DNA from: Ralstonia sp. RRA
GTDB taxonomy: Bacteria; Pseudomonadota; Gammaproteobacteria; Burkholderiales; Burkholderiaceae
Direction of reading: 5' to 3'
Assembly (NCBI RefSeq): GCF_037023145.1
Contig: NZ_CP146092.1
Location: forward strand, 1,364,001 to 1,428,000
Length of the DNA: 64,000 bases
Under the pieces are notes generated by a model. That model ran no database searches. It was given only the letters and a program-made list of their open reading frames with translations, and was not told where the DNA came from. The translations under genes and the position numbers were made by a program. Below are positions 19,578 through 29,200 of the stretch, in pieces; within the stretch, counting starts at the first letter, position 1; every line of letters begins with the position of its first letter.

Positions 19578-19877
19578 GGCACACCCTCCCGTTTCAACAC
19601 CAGAAAAGCCGCCGGATTGCCGGGCGGCGTCGGCTGGCTGCCCGGTGTTCTGGGTAGCCACGTTTTCGTTCTGTTTTCGTTGGAATGGAATGGCCGCTGT
19701 GGGTCGCGATGCAGCCGTCGGTGGGCAGTATGTCGAGGTGATTTTGCCTAGCCAATCACCTGATCTAGGTAACTTTTGCAGCGTATGGGCGATTGCCACG
19801 CGCCATGAGAAACGCGTTTCGCGGCAAGCACGTTTTTCCGGCTTGCCGCGTGCGTTTTAGAGGATGTGCTCAGTCAT
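19578..19877. other. Intergenic region upstream of the MHYT gene
   Basis: About 300 bases without a credible gene. It should hold the MHYT promoter on the minus strand. The only clear structure is the hairpin at 19820-19850, listed separately. Confidence 0.5.
19820..19860 (+). terminator. Strong GC hairpin, terminator-like on plus strand
   Basis: Perfect 10-bp stem CGCGGCAAGC (19820-19829) and GCTTGCCGCG (19841-19850), 11-base loop, followed on the plus strand by TGCGTTTTAG. No plus-strand gene ends here. It may end a small RNA, or be a remnant or two-way terminator for the minus-strand uronate operon, whose decayed last gene ends at 19878. Confidence 0.4.
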
Positions 19878-20069
19878 TCAACCCATCAACTGCCCAGTGC
19901 ACCTGCAGCAGAAGTGTGAAGTCACCAGCGACACCGAGAAGCACTTCTGAAACCACGGTGCGGGGTAGCCACCCAATACGCAACCGATATCCGCAGCCAG
20001 GAACGGCAGCCACGCGAACAAGGCAATCTCGTTGAGATTCATGTGCCGCTCGGTGGCGAGGTACGGCGG
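19878..20069 (-). pseudogene. Remnant of an ExuT-type hexuronate MFS transporter
   Basis: Directly after the SMP-30 stop, the minus strand reads PPYLATERHMNLNEIALF, then AWLPFLAADIGCVLGGYPAP and WFQKCFSVSLVTS, before drifting into CCRCTGQLMG and a stop at 19878. The YLATERH...LPFLAADIGCVLGGY pattern is that of the loop and helix in the middle of ExuT-like hexuronate permeases (12-helix MFS). Only about 60 codons of the expected ~430 remain, with neither a proper N- nor C-terminal half. The location next to uronate dehydrogenase and lactonase fits a lost D-galacturonate/D-glucuronate uptake gene. The family match is from memory of the motif, not a search. Confidence 0.6.
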
Positions 20070-20951
20070 TTAGCAATGCATGGCAGGTTCCGGTAGTCCG
20101 GTCACGCCCGGGCGCACGGCAAACGTGGCGCCCGAGAGCGGGTCGTTGTCGATGCGGATCGACGTGACGAACAGGGTGTCCAGCCCGGGGCCACCGAAGG
20201 CACACATGGCGGGCTTTGCAGCAGGAATGGCAATGCTGCGATCGAGCTGGCCGTCTGGCGTAAAGCGGTGGACGAGACCGGCATCGTTGCCGCAGATCCA
20301 GTAGCAGCCGTCGGCATCCACGGCGGCGCCATCGGGGCGACCGGGGTGGGCGCGCATGTCGATGAAGACGCGGCGGTTATGCGGCGTGCCGGTGTCGATG
20401 TCGTAGTCGAATGCCCAGACAGTCTGGCGGCTGGCGTGTGAATCCGACAGGTACATCGTGCGGCCATCGGGGCTGAAGGCCAGGCCGTTCGGGACGATCA
20501 GGTCGTCGATGACGGCTTCCACACGGCGCGCGGCTGCATCGAGGCGATAGAGCTTGCCGGCGGGCACACCCAACGCGGTGTCGAACACCATCGTGCCCGC
20601 CCAGAGGCGGCCTTGACGGTCGCATCGGCCATCGTTGAAGCGCATGTCGGGGCGCGCATGTTCCACCGTGGCGAGGCGCTCCAGCGGTGCAAGCGCAACG
20701 TCTGCTTTCGGCTGCTGCGCGCGGAAGATGCCGGTCTCCATGGCCAGGGCCCAGCCACCGGACGTCATGGCGATGCAGCCTGCCATTTCGGGCAACGTCC
20801 ATGCGTCGCAATGGCCTGTGGATGCGTTCCAGCGCCACAGCGTGCGCCCTGGAATGTCTGTCCAATACAGCGCCTGCTCCCCGTGGTGCCACACCGGGCT
20901 TTCGCCGACACCGCAGTGCATCGTGCCGATGCGTTCTACATTTGCATGCAT
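20070..20951 (-). CDS. SMP-30/gluconolactonase-family lactonase
   Basis: The 293-residue six-bladed beta-propeller of the SMP-30/gluconolactonase/LRE family keeps the metal-site pieces GESPVW (Glu), the RFNDGRCD region (Asn), PNGLAFSPDG (Asn) and YLSDSHA (Asp). Next to uronate dehydrogenase it most likely opens the aldaro-lactone made from galacturonate or glucuronate to galactarate or glucarate. I start at the ATG at 20951, four bases after the uronate dehydrogenase stop; the ~70 upstream codons in frame belong to that gene. It is the last intact gene of the operon. Confidence 0.87.
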   Translation of the reverse strand: MHANVERIGTMHCGVGESPVWHHGEQALYWTDIPGRTLWRWNASTGHCDAWTLPEMAGCIAMTSGGWALAMETGIFRAQQPKADVALAPLERLATVEHARPDMRFNDGRCDRQGRLWAGTMVFDTALGVPAGKLYRLDAAARRVEAVIDDLIVPNGLAFSPDGRTMYLSDSHASRQTVWAFDYDIDTGTPHNRRVFIDMRAHPGRPDGAAVDADGCYWICGNDAGLVHRFTPDGQLDRSIAIPAAKPAMCAFGGPGLDTLFVTSIRIDNDPLSGATFAVRPGVTGLPEPAMHC

Positions 20952-20955
20952 CGGG

Positions 20956-21810
20956 TCAGTCTCCGAACGGGCCGGCTTTGACGAAGGCGCCGCCTTGATA
21001 CAGCGCGGCCGGATCGTCCGCGGGCAGCGGCGGTTGTGCTTCGACCTGCGTGCGGAAGATCTCGCTGGTCTCGGTGGGCACATAGCCGAGGTGGGCGGCG
21101 TAGCGGTTGTCCCACCAGCGGTCTCGGTTGGCCGACATGCCGTAGACCACCGTAAAACCAACCTTTGGCACGAATACGGCGCGGCGGATCAGTTGCTCCA
21201 GATCGTCGTAGCCCAGCCACGTGACCAGCATGCGACGGTCCTGGGGCTCGGCAAACGACGAGCCAATGCGGATGGCCACCGTCTCAATGCCATAGCGGTC
21301 GAAATAGAAGCTGGCGAGCTGTTCGCCAAAGACCTTGCTCAAACCGTAGTAACCATCGGGCTTGGTCGGCACCGTGTTGTCGATGACCTCGCCCTGCTTG
21401 TAGAAGCCGATGGTGTGATTGGAGCTGGCGAACACGATGCGGCGCACACCGTGGCGACGCGCGGCCTCGTACAGGTTGTAGACGCCCTGGATGTTGGCCG
21501 GCAGGATCTCTTCAAATGGGCGCTCGACCGAGATGCCGCCCAGGTGCACGATGGCATCCGTGCCTGCCACGAGCGCGTCAACTGCGTGCGGATCGGCCAG
21601 GTTGCAAGGGATGACCTCCTCGCCCTTGCGCGCGGCGCCCAGGTCTGAGATGTCGGAAATGCGCAGGACGTCGGCGTACTTCGGCAGGCGCTCGCGCAGC
21701 ACCTTGCCCAGATTGCCGCCCGCGCCCGTCAGCAGCAGACGATGGCAGCGGGTGGAGATGCCTGCCAGCGGATCGGCTTGCACAGGCGTGTCGGTATGGG
21801 TCACAGTCAT
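20956..21810 (-). CDS. udh: Uronate dehydrogenase
   Basis: This 284-residue short-chain/extended Rossmann enzyme oxidises D-galacturonate or D-glucuronate to the aldaro-lactone with NAD+. It shows the nucleotide-binding GAGGNLG near residue 30, VHLGGISVERPFEEIL, FASSNHTIGFY and the catalytic Tyr-x3-Lys pair (Y155/K159 in YYGLSK). These strings are typical of the bacterial Udh family used in the oxidative uronate pathway. It sits between garD (3-base gap) and the lactonase, so the first two steps of the pathway are adjacent. Confidence 0.9.
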   Translation of the reverse strand: MTVTHTDTPVQADPLAGISTRCHRLLLTGAGGNLGKVLRERLPKYADVLRISDISDLGAARKGEEVIPCNLADPHAVDALVAGTDAIVHLGGISVERPFEEILPANIQGVYNLYEAARRHGVRRIVFASSNHTIGFYKQGEVIDNTVPTKPDGYYGLSKVFGEQLASFYFDRYGIETVAIRIGSSFAEPQDRRMLVTWLGYDDLEQLIRRAVFVPKVGFTVVYGMSANRDRWWDNRYAAHLGYVPTETSEIFRTQVEAQPPLPADDPAALYQGGAFVKAGPFGD

Positions 21811-21813
21811 AGA

Positions 21814-23415
21814 TCAGGTTACGGGAGCGGGGTTGAACAGCGCGAGCGCATTATGCAAGCCGAGCTTGTCGGCGCAGACTTGCTTGCGGCCGCTGGCCAC
21901 GTCGAGAATCAGGTGGAACAGCTCCCAGCCGATGTCGGCAATGCTGGCTTCACCCGTGGCGATGCGGCCGGCGTCGAGGTCGATCAGGTCATGCCAGCGC
22001 TCAGAGAGCGCCTTGCGTGTCGACACCTTGATGACAGGCGCCATGGCCAGGCCGTACGGCGTGCCGCGTCCGGTGGTGAACACCTGCAGGTTCATGCCCG
22101 AGGCGAGCTGCAGCGTGCCGCACACAAAGTCGCTGGCCGGTGTGGCGGCAAAGATCAGGCCCTTGCGGCGTACTTTTTCGCCGGGGCCGAGTACGTCGAC
22201 GATGGCTGTGCTGCCGGATTTGACGATGGAGCCCAGCGCCTTCTCGACCACGTTGGAGAGCCCGCCCTTCTTGTTGCCCGGCGATGGGTTAGCGCTGCGA
22301 TCGGTTTGGCCGCCGCTCAGGTAGTCGTCGTACCACGCCATTTCGCGCAGCAATGCACGGCCGACGTCTTCGCTGACGGCGCGCGGCGTGAGCAGGTGGA
22401 TGGCGTCCCGCACTTCGGTCACTTCCGAGAACATCACCGTGCCGCCAGCGCGCACGATCAAATCGGCCGCAAAGCCAACGGCCGGATTGGCCGTCACGCC
22501 GGAAAACGCATCGCTGCCACCGCATTGCACACCCACCACCAGATCGGAGGCGGGACAGGTTTCGCGCTGGCGCTTGTTGAGGTGTTCCAGTCGGCGCTCG
22601 GCCATCTCCATGATGGCATCAGTCATGCCGATGAAGCCGTCGAATGCTTCGTCTTGCAGACGCAGCACGGGGGAGTCTGCCGTGCCAGCAACCTCGATGG
22701 GAATGCGGCCACCGGGAGCGAGCTTTTCCGGCACGAGGCGCTCGGGCACGAGCTTTTCGCAGCCCAGGCCGATCACCATGATCTCGCCGCCAAAGTTCGG
22801 GTTGAGCGCAAGGTTCTGCAGCGTACGGATCGGCACGATGGCCGCCGGCGCGTTGATGGCCACGCCGCAGCCGTACACGTGGTTGAGTGCAACTACGTCA
22901 TCGACGTTCGGGTAGCGCGGCAACAGTTCACGCTTGATGCGGCCGACCACGTAGTCCGTCACGCCGGCCACGCACTGCACACTGGTCATGATGCCGAGCA
23001 CGTTCTTCGTGCCGACCGTGCCGTCTGCGTTGCGGTAACCCTCGAAGGTGTAGCCCTCGAGCTTTGCCAGTTTGGGATCGGGGCGTGTGGCAAGGGGCAG
23101 CTCGTCGAGCGCCGGCGCGGACGGCAGCTTCACGGCATGCTCGTTGATCCAGCTGCCACGCGGCAGCGGCTTGACGGCATAGCCGATCACCTCGCCGTAG
23201 CGGATGACGGCATCGCCTTCTGCAAGGTCAGTCAATGCCACCTTGTGCCCTTGCGGTACGCCTTCGACCAGCACGGTGCCGTCGGCCAGTGCCGTGCCGG
23301 CAGGCAAGCCGCGCGCGTTGACGACGATGGCGACGTTGTCGCCGTCATGTACACGGATCGTCAGCGCTTTTTCGGTTTCAGTGCCAGCCTCGGCGGCCAG
23401 CGTAGATTCGGACAT
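21814..23415 (-). CDS. garD: Galactarate dehydratase
   Basis: GarD dehydrates galactarate (mucate) to 5-dehydro-4-deoxy-D-glucarate. The 533-residue protein has the N-terminal SAF-like domain ([19 protein letters not shown]) and the UxaA-type catalytic part with [42 protein letters not shown] and [12 protein letters not shown]. Length is close to the E. coli enzyme (523). The ATG at 23415 is preferred over one nine codons upstream because it begins the conserved protein. The gene lies between gudD and udh. Confidence 0.93.
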   Translation of the reverse strand: MSESTLAAEAGTETEKALTIRVHDGDNVAIVVNARGLPAGTALADGTVLVEGVPQGHKVALTDLAEGDAVIRYGEVIGYAVKPLPRGSWINEHAVKLPSAPALDELPLATRPDPKLAKLEGYTFEGYRNADGTVGTKNVLGIMTSVQCVAGVTDYVVGRIKRELLPRYPNVDDVVALNHVYGCGVAINAPAAIVPIRTLQNLALNPNFGGEIMVIGLGCEKLVPERLVPEKLAPGGRIPIEVAGTADSPVLRLQDEAFDGFIGMTDAIMEMAERRLEHLNKRQRETCPASDLVVGVQCGGSDAFSGVTANPAVGFAADLIVRAGGTVMFSEVTEVRDAIHLLTPRAVSEDVGRALLREMAWYDDYLSGGQTDRSANPSPGNKKGGLSNVVEKALGSIVKSGSTAIVDVLGPGEKVRRKGLIFAATPASDFVCGTLQLASGMNLQVFTTGRGTPYGLAMAPVIKVSTRKALSERWHDLIDLDAGRIATGEASIADIGWELFHLILDVASGRKQVCADKLGLHNALALFNPAPVT

Positions 23416-23451
23416 CACAGACTCCGGAATCGGGTGAAGCAATCAAACGGG

Positions 23452-24861
23452 TCAGCGCCCAAGGCTTGGGCGCTTGGGGTCATACGTCCAGCCTGGCACG
23501 AGGTATTGCATGGCCATGGCATCGTCGCGCGCGCCAGGGCCCAGGGTTTTGTACAGCGCATGGGCCGCCATGACGCGGTCCATGTCGATCTCGATGCCCA
23601 GACCCGGGCGGTCCGGCACAGCCACGTGACCGCCCTGGATGCTCAGCGGCTCGCGTGTCAGGCGCTCTTCGGCTTCCTGCCAGATCCAGTGGGTATCGAT
23701 GGCGGTGATGTTGCCCGGTGCGGCGGCGGCCACATGCGTGAACATCGCCAGCGAGACATCGAAGTGGTTATTGGAATGCGAGCCCCATGTGAGCCCCCAT
23801 TCATCGCACAACTGCGCAACGCGCACGGACCCCTGCATCGTCCAGAAGTGCGGATCGGCCAGTGGAATATCCACGGCGTGCAGCGGGATCGCGTGACCCA
23901 TCTGCCGCCAGTCGGTGGCGATCATGTTGGTGGCGGTCGGGATGCCGGTGGCGCGCTTGAATTCGGCCATGATCTCGCGCCCCGAGTAGCCGGCTTCCGG
24001 GCCGCAGGGGTCTTCGGCATAGGCCAGCAGGTGGCCCTGTCCTTTGCACAGGGCAATCGCCTCGTTCAGCGACCAGGCACCGTTCGGGTCCAGCGTGACA
24101 CGTGCGTGCGGGAAGCGCGCCTTGATGGCGGCAATCGCCTCCATCTCTTCCGCGCCGCGCATCACACCGCCCTTGAGCTTGAAGTCGGCAAAGCCATAAC
24201 GCTCGGAGGCGGCCTCCGCCAGGCGGGCGATGGCCTCCGGCGTCATGGCGGCTTCGTGGCGCAAACGCAGCCAATCATCCGCACCGTTTTTCCCGTCCAG
24301 ATACGGTAGATCCGTCTTGCGGCGGTCGCCCACGTAGAACAGGTAAGCAAGCATCGGGGCCGAGTCGCGCTGCTGTCCGGCGCCCAGCAGTTCCGCTACC
24401 GGCACCTCCAGGCACTGGCCAAGCAGGTCCAGCAGCGCGGCTTCCACTGCCGTGATGACGTTGTCCATGCGCAGGTTGATTTCGTGCGGCTGGCGCAGCA
24501 CAGCGGCTTCTGAGGCGGACGTCACCTGATGCACCGTTGCCTGATGTGCGGCATTGCCGCCGCCTGCCAGTGCGCGGCGGATGCCGTTCAGCACGCCGTT
24601 GGTGCGGCCGATGGATTGCCCAACCACCAGCGGAATCACGCGCTCCAGCGCCTGGCGGATGCCCTCCCCGCCCGGCACCTCGCCCACGCCGGTGCGCCCG
24701 GCGTTGTCCTTCAGGATGACGAGGTTACGGGTGAAGAACGGGGCATGCGCGCCACACAGGTTCAACAGCATGCTGTCGCGCCCGGCAACGGGAATCACCT
24801 GCATCTCCGTCACACGTGGCGTGCTGGTGCGTGCGCCGGATTCGATCGATTGCAACGTCAC
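23452..24861 (-). CDS. gudD: Glucarate dehydratase
   Basis: This enolase-superfamily enzyme converts D-glucarate to 5-dehydro-4-deoxy-D-glucarate. The 469-residue sequence keeps the KxK base motif (K228/K230 in FKLKGG), metal ligands in TLDPNGAW and YAEDPCG, and the second general base His366 in [10 protein letters not shown]. It follows the glucarate permease gene by 19 bases, so uptake and dehydration are co-transcribed. Confidence 0.94.
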   Translation of the reverse strand: MTLQSIESGARTSTPRVTEMQVIPVAGRDSMLLNLCGAHAPFFTRNLVILKDNAGRTGVGEVPGGEGIRQALERVIPLVVGQSIGRTNGVLNGIRRALAGGGNAAHQATVHQVTSASEAAVLRQPHEINLRMDNVITAVEAALLDLLGQCLEVPVAELLGAGQQRDSAPMLAYLFYVGDRRKTDLPYLDGKNGADDWLRLRHEAAMTPEAIARLAEAASERYGFADFKLKGGVMRGAEEMEAIAAIKARFPHARVTLDPNGAWSLNEAIALCKGQGHLLAYAEDPCGPEAGYSGREIMAEFKRATGIPTATNMIATDWRQMGHAIPLHAVDIPLADPHFWTMQGSVRVAQLCDEWGLTWGSHSNNHFDVSLAMFTHVAAAAPGNITAIDTHWIWQEAEERLTREPLSIQGGHVAVPDRPGLGIEIDMDRVMAAHALYKTLGPGARDDAMAMQYLVPGWTYDPKRPSLGR

Positions 24862-24880
24862 AACGGCGTCTCCTGTCGGC

Positions 24881-26233
24881 TTACAGTGGCTTGAGTTCGA
24901 CGCGTTTGATCTCGCCCACCATCACCAGGTAGCAGAGGATCGCCACCGCAGCATGGATACCCACGTACACCAACGCCCCGTTGAACGAGCCCGTGGTATT
25001 GACGATGTAGCCGATGGCGATGGGGGTCGTGATGCTCGACAGGTTGCCAAAGGTGTTCATCAGCGCACCCGACAGCCCGGCAATCTGCTTGGGTGCCGTG
25101 TCGGAGTTGACGGCCCAGCCCAGCGCACCCAGGCCCTTGCCGAAGAACGACAACGCCATCACCGCCACCACAATGGTCTGTGCATCCACGTAGTTGCAGA
25201 TCACCATGCTCATGGAGAGCAGCATGCCCAGCACGATCGGCACCTTGCGCGCCACTGACAGCGATGCCCCCTTGCGCAGCAGTGCATCGGAAATGATCCC
25301 GCCCAGAATGCCGCCGAGGAAGCCGCACACCGCCGGAATCGACGCCACGAAGCCCGCCTTAAGGATCGACATGCCGCGCGCCTGCACCAGGTACACCGGA
25401 AACCACGTGATGAAGAAGTACGTGAGCGCGTTGATGCAGTACTGCGCGATGTACACCCCCATCAGCATGCGGTTGCCAAGCAGTTGCTTGACGTAGCCGA
25501 GGTTCGGCCCTTCGGTCTTGGCCACGCCAGCGCGGTCCATGTTGACCAGGCCGCCGCCGGCTTCGATGTACTCGATCTCGGCACGGTTGATGCCGGGGTG
25601 GTCCTTCGGATCGTGCACGAAGGTCTTCCACACGAAGGCCATGACAATGCCGATCACGCCCATCATGATAAACACATGGTGCCAGCCGAACTCGTGCACC
25701 AGCCATGCCATCAACGGGGCAAACACCACCGTAGCTGCGTACTGTGCTGAATTGAAGATGGCCGACGCCGTGCCCCGTTCATTGGCCGGGAACCATGCCG
25801 CGACGATGCGGCTGTTGGCTGGGAAGGACGGCGCCTCTGCTGCCCCCACCAGAAAGCGCAGGCAAAACACCATGGTGATGGCCGCCGCGCCCGTAAAGAA
25901 GCCGACTGCGCCCTGCGCCAGGGTGAACAGCGACCACAGCAGGATGCTGAAAGTGTACACGCGCTTGGAGCCGAAGCGGTCGAGCAGCCAGCCGCCCGGA
26001 ATCTGCGCAATCACATAGGCCCAGCCGAATGCCGAGAAGATGTAGCCGAGCGACACGGCATCGATGCCGAGCTCCTTCTGCATGGCTGAGCCTGCAATGG
26101 AGATGGTCGCGCGATCGGCATAGTTGATGGTCGTCACGATGAACAGCATCGCGAGGATCACGAAGCGCACGCGAGTCATGCGCTCGGTGCGCGGCACGCT
26201 CTGCGCTCCCACAGCTGGGGCTTTGATATCCAT
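24881..26233 (-). CDS. gudP: D-glucarate/galactarate MFS permease
   Basis: The 450-residue, 12-helix MFS protein has the same length as E. coli GudP. Typical strings are [15 protein letters not shown] (helix 1), [20 protein letters not shown] (the loop 2-3 motif), [20 protein letters not shown] and the late [20 protein letters not shown]. It imports glucarate, galactarate or related aldarates for GudD/GarD. I chose the ATG at 26233 because a GGAGA Shine-Dalgarno sits just ahead of it; the ATG four codons upstream lies within that ribosome-binding sequence. Confidence 0.92.
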   Translation of the reverse strand: MDIKAPAVGAQSVPRTERMTRVRFVILAMLFIVTTINYADRATISIAGSAMQKELGIDAVSLGYIFSAFGWAYVIAQIPGGWLLDRFGSKRVYTFSILLWSLFTLAQGAVGFFTGAAAITMVFCLRFLVGAAEAPSFPANSRIVAAWFPANERGTASAIFNSAQYAATVVFAPLMAWLVHEFGWHHVFIMMGVIGIVMAFVWKTFVHDPKDHPGINRAEIEYIEAGGGLVNMDRAGVAKTEGPNLGYVKQLLGNRMLMGVYIAQYCINALTYFFITWFPVYLVQARGMSILKAGFVASIPAVCGFLGGILGGIISDALLRKGASLSVARKVPIVLGMLLSMSMVICNYVDAQTIVVAVMALSFFGKGLGALGWAVNSDTAPKQIAGLSGALMNTFGNLSSITTPIAIGYIVNTTGSFNGALVYVGIHAAVAILCYLVMVGEIKRVELKPL

Positions 26234-26277
26234 TGTCTCCTCCATCGTCCGGCGCCAGATGCGCCGGGGTTCAAGCT

Positions 26278-26306
26278 GCCGGGTCCTGTGCGGCCCGGCT
26301 TTTTTA
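26278..26306 (+). terminator. Terminator-like hairpin facing against the operon
   Basis: GCCGGG (26278-26283) and CCCGGC (26294-26299) with a 10-base loop, followed on the plus strand by TTTTTTATT. Both flanking genes (gudP and the semialdehyde dehydrogenase) run on the minus strand, so the U-tract is on the wrong side for them. It could stop antisense transcription or be an RNA-stability element in the 93-base gap. Confidence 0.5.
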
Positions 26307-26326
26307 TTCGCTTGCTGACTGCTTGG

Positions 26327-27898
26327 TTACTGCCACTGCCCGTCGACCAGACGGCGCAGATTCAGCGGATTCGCGTCTTGCAGCGCCTGCGGCAGCAGTT
26401 CTGCCGGCAGATCCTGGTAGCACACCGGGCGCAGGAAGCGCTCGATGGCTGCCGTGCCGACCGAGGTCGTGCGCGAATCGGTTGTGGCGGGCCACGGGCC
26501 GCCGTGCACCATGGCCTGGCACACCTCAACGCCGGTCGGCCAGCCATTGGCCAGGATGCGGCCCGCCTTGCGCTCCAGGATCGGCAGCAGCGAACGGGCG
26601 ATCGCCGTATCGCCGGCATCCAGATGCAGCGTAGCGGTCAACTGGCCTTCCAGCGATTCGGCCAGCGCACGCAGCTCTTCCGCATCGCGGCAACGCACGA
26701 CCAGACCGGTGGCGCCGAAGATCTCGTCGTGCAGAGTCGGCTGGGCCTGGAAGCTCTTGGCATCCGTGGTGTAGAAGCCGGCCTGCCCGCGGTTGGGCTG
26801 GTCGCTGTCCTGTCCGCGTGCAACGCAACGCACGTTGGCTTCGCCTGCCAGCTTGTCGACACCGCGCGTGTACGCAGCGTGAATGCCGGCGGTGAGCATC
26901 GGTTGTGCAGCGGCTCCGGCCATGGCGGCAGCGGCAGCGGCTTCAAATGCGTCGAGATCCGGCCCATCGATCGCAAGCAGCAGGCCCGGGTTCGTACAGA
27001 ACTGACCAGCGCCCATCGTGAGGGACGCCACGTACTGTTGCCCCAACGCGGCGGCACGCTTGGCCAACGCATCCGGCAGCAGGAAAACGGGGTTGATGGC
27101 GCTCAGTTCGCCATAGACGGGAATCGGCTGCGGACGCGCCTGCGCAATGCGCAGCAGTGCCTGACCGCCAGCACGCGAACCGGTAAAGCCCACCGCCTGG
27201 ATGCGCGGATCGGCCACCAGGGCGCCTGCCACATCGTTGTCGGCCAGGATGAGCGAGAACACGCCTTCGGGCAGGCCGCACTGGGCAACCGCCGCCTGGA
27301 TGGCGCGGCCCACCAGCTCGGACGTCCCCGGATGTGCCGGATGCGCCTTCACGACGACCGGGCAACCGGCTGCCAGCGCCGACGCGGTATCGCCACCGGC
27401 CACAGAGAACGCCAGCGGGAAGTTGCTCGCGCCAAACACGGCCACTGGGCCCAGCGCGATACGGCGCAGGCGCAGGTCGGAACGGGGCAACGGCTTACGC
27501 TCGGGCAGTGCCGAATCGAGGCGTGCGCCCACGGCATCGCCGGCACGTACCACGTTCGCAAACAGGCGGAGTTGGCCGCACGTGCGGCCGCGCTCGCCTT
27601 CCAGACGGGCACGCGGCAGTGCGGATTCGGCCATCGCGCGCTCGATCAGCGCATCGCCCAGCGCTTCGATCTGGCTGGCGATGGCTTCCAAAAACGCAGC
27701 ACGCACTTCCGGCGCAGTCTCGCGGTAAACGTCAAAAGCCGCGGCGGCCAGTTCAGCGGCACGCGCGGCATCGGCCTTGGAGGCCAGGGTGAATTCGGGT
27801 TCGAGCCATTCCCCGGTGGCGGGGTTCATGGCGCGAACCGTGCCGGCACCGCCCGCAACGCGGGCAGCACCCAGCAGCAGTTCGCCGCTCAAGGTCAT
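26327..27898 (-). CDS. 2,5-dioxovalerate (2-oxoglutarate semialdehyde) dehydrogenase
   Basis: This NAD(P)-dependent aldehyde dehydrogenase (523 residues) oxidises 2-oxoglutarate semialdehyde to 2-oxoglutarate, the last step of the aldarate pathway. Visible features are the nucleotide-binding [11 protein letters not shown] and GFTGSRAGG, the general base Glu264 in YGELSAINP and the catalytic Cys301 in [10 protein letters not shown]. The divergent C-terminus with NGWPTGVEV and [17 protein letters not shown] marks the KGSADH subgroup paired with KdgD. It lies 25 bases after kdgD. Confidence 0.92.
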   Translation of the reverse strand: MTLSGELLLGAARVAGGAGTVRAMNPATGEWLEPEFTLASKADAARAAELAAAAFDVYRETAPEVRAAFLEAIASQIEALGDALIERAMAESALPRARLEGERGRTCGQLRLFANVVRAGDAVGARLDSALPERKPLPRSDLRLRRIALGPVAVFGASNFPLAFSVAGGDTASALAAGCPVVVKAHPAHPGTSELVGRAIQAAVAQCGLPEGVFSLILADNDVAGALVADPRIQAVGFTGSRAGGQALLRIAQARPQPIPVYGELSAINPVFLLPDALAKRAAALGQQYVASLTMGAGQFCTNPGLLLAIDGPDLDAFEAAAAAAMAGAAAQPMLTAGIHAAYTRGVDKLAGEANVRCVARGQDSDQPNRGQAGFYTTDAKSFQAQPTLHDEIFGATGLVVRCRDAEELRALAESLEGQLTATLHLDAGDTAIARSLLPILERKAGRILANGWPTGVEVCQAMVHGGPWPATTDSRTTSVGTAAIERFLRPVCYQDLPAELLPQALQDANPLNLRRLVDGQWQ

Positions 27899-27923
27899 AG
27901 TGGGTTCCTTGTTCAGGTTGCGT

Positions 27924-28862
27924 TTATGCAGCCAGTTTTTCGACTTCGGCCACGCGCGACACCAGTGCCGACAGTTCGGCCAGTTCTGCGTCGGTCAGGT
28001 CCGTCAGCGGCGCGCGCACCGGGCCCGCGCTGCGGCCAACCACCTTCATGCCGGCCTTGACGATCGACACTGCATAGCCGCGCTTGCGGTTGCGCAGTTG
28101 GATGTACGGCAGCACGAAGTCATTGAGCATCTTATAGACCTTGGCGTTGTCGTACGCACGCACGGCAGCGTAGAACTCCAGGGCGAACTTCGGCACGAAG
28201 TTGAAGATGGCCGACGAATACGTCGTCACGCCCATCGTCAGGTACGGCAGCGCGAAGGTCTCGGCGGTGGGCAGGCCACCGATGTACGTGAAGCGGTCGC
28301 CCAGGCGGGCGTAGATGCGCGTCATCAGTTCCAGGTCGCCCACACCGTCCTTGAAGCCGACGAGGTTCGGGCAACGGTCGGCCAGACGCTCGAGGTGATC
28401 GGCGTCGAGGATCTGGTTGGCGCGGTTGTAGATGATCACGCCCAGCTTGGTCGACTTGCAGACCTGCTCCACGTGGGCGGCCACGCCGTCGGCGGAGGCT
28501 TCGGTCAGGTACGGGGGCAGCAGCAGGATGCCGTCGGCGCCGGCGGCTTCCGCGGCCTTGCAGTACTCGATCGATTCAGCGGTGCCACGGCCTGCCGGGG
28601 CGATCACCGGGATCTTGCCGCCCGTCTCAGCCACGGCAGCGCGCACAACGCGGTCCGTTTCTGCAGCGGTGAGCGAGAAGAACTCCCCCGTACCACCTGC
28701 GGCAAACAGGCCGGCAGCATCGTGGCTGAACAGCCATGCCAGGTTCTTGCGATACGCGTCTTCGTCAAACGACAGGTCGGATGCCTTGAAGTGCGTGATC
28801 GGGAACGACAGCAAACCGGAGCCAATCTGTTGGGCGAATTCTTTGGGGGTATATCGGGACAT
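27924..28862 (-). CDS. kdgD: 5-dehydro-4-deoxyglucarate dehydratase
   Basis: KdgD is a class I aldolase-fold (DHDPS/NAL) enzyme that dehydrates and decarboxylates 5-dehydro-4-deoxyglucarate to 2-oxoglutarate semialdehyde. The 312-residue protein has [12 protein letters not shown] (substrate GTGE loop), IIYNRAN (catalytic Tyr) and the Schiff-base Lys171 in GFKDGVGD. It is the first gene of the minus-strand uronate/aldarate operon, divergent from a LysR gene, so the main promoter likely lies in 28863-29200. Confidence 0.93.
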   Translation of the reverse strand: MSRYTPKEFAQQIGSGLLSFPITHFKASDLSFDEDAYRKNLAWLFSHDAAGLFAAGGTGEFFSLTAAETDRVVRAAVAETGGKIPVIAPAGRGTAESIEYCKAAEAAGADGILLLPPYLTEASADGVAAHVEQVCKSTKLGVIIYNRANQILDADHLERLADRCPNLVGFKDGVGDLELMTRIYARLGDRFTYIGGLPTAETFALPYLTMGVTTYSSAIFNFVPKFALEFYAAVRAYDNAKVYKMLNDFVLPYIQLRNRKRGYAVSIVKAGMKVVGRSAGPVRAPLTDLTDAELAELSALVSRVAEVEKLAA

Positions 28863-28965
28863 GTCTCGCTCCGCGTGGAGACCACCGCTGGGCAGTGGTC
28901 ACGTGTTGTTGGTGAGCGGATTCTTGCATCGGGAGCGATTCAAGTCCAAGCCAACTACTAACTCG

Positions 28966-28990
28966 ATTGATACACGTTTTGTATTGATAC
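28966..28990. promoter_or_regulatory. Candidate operator ahead of kdgD
   Basis: Exact direct repeat ATTGATAC (28966-28973 and 28983-28990), 17 bases apart, enclosing an inverted repeat ATACA-N5-TGTAT (28970-28984). The position, about 105 bases before the kdgD start, suits an activator or repressor site for the aldarate operon. Confidence 0.4.
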
Positions 28991-29156
28991 GGGGTGCTCC
29001 CTAGGCCGCCGGGTCGGATGCTGCAAATGCACATGAAGCGACCGCCGCTTGGCGCCCAGACACACTATCGCGACGTGCGGGAAGAGGGCCGTGCCACATG
29101 CCGGCACTGTTCGGGGACTGCCGAGCGGGCCAATTCTTGCGCTGCGTATCATTCCA

Positions 29157-29198
29157 ATTCAAGATAGTCATGAACGTCAATCCATACCTTTCTTGAAT
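29157..29198. promoter_or_regulatory. Candidate LysR autoregulatory site
   Basis: Perfect 8-bp inverted repeat ATTCAAGA (29157-29164) and TCTTGAAT (29191-29198) with a 26-base gap, ending two bases before the LysR ATG. Binding here would block the regulator's own expression. Confidence 0.35.
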
Positions 29199-29200
29199 CA

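Larger units (their letters stand above)
28863..29200. other. Divergent promoter region kdgD / LysR
   Basis: A 338-base gene-free region between divergent genes. It is locally less GC-rich and holds two symmetrical elements listed separately (28966-28990 and 29157-29198). It should contain the promoters of both the aldarate operon and the regulator. Confidence 0.6.

Noticed and set aside
21742..24309. An 855-codon plus-strand open frame across udh, garD and gudD
   Set aside because: Low-complexity Arg/His/Gly-rich translation lying opposite three well-recognised enzymes; a compositional shadow.
26288..28060. A 590-codon plus-strand open frame opposite the semialdehyde dehydrogenase
   Set aside because: Same kind of compositional shadow; the minus-strand dehydrogenase has catalytic Cys and Glu in place.
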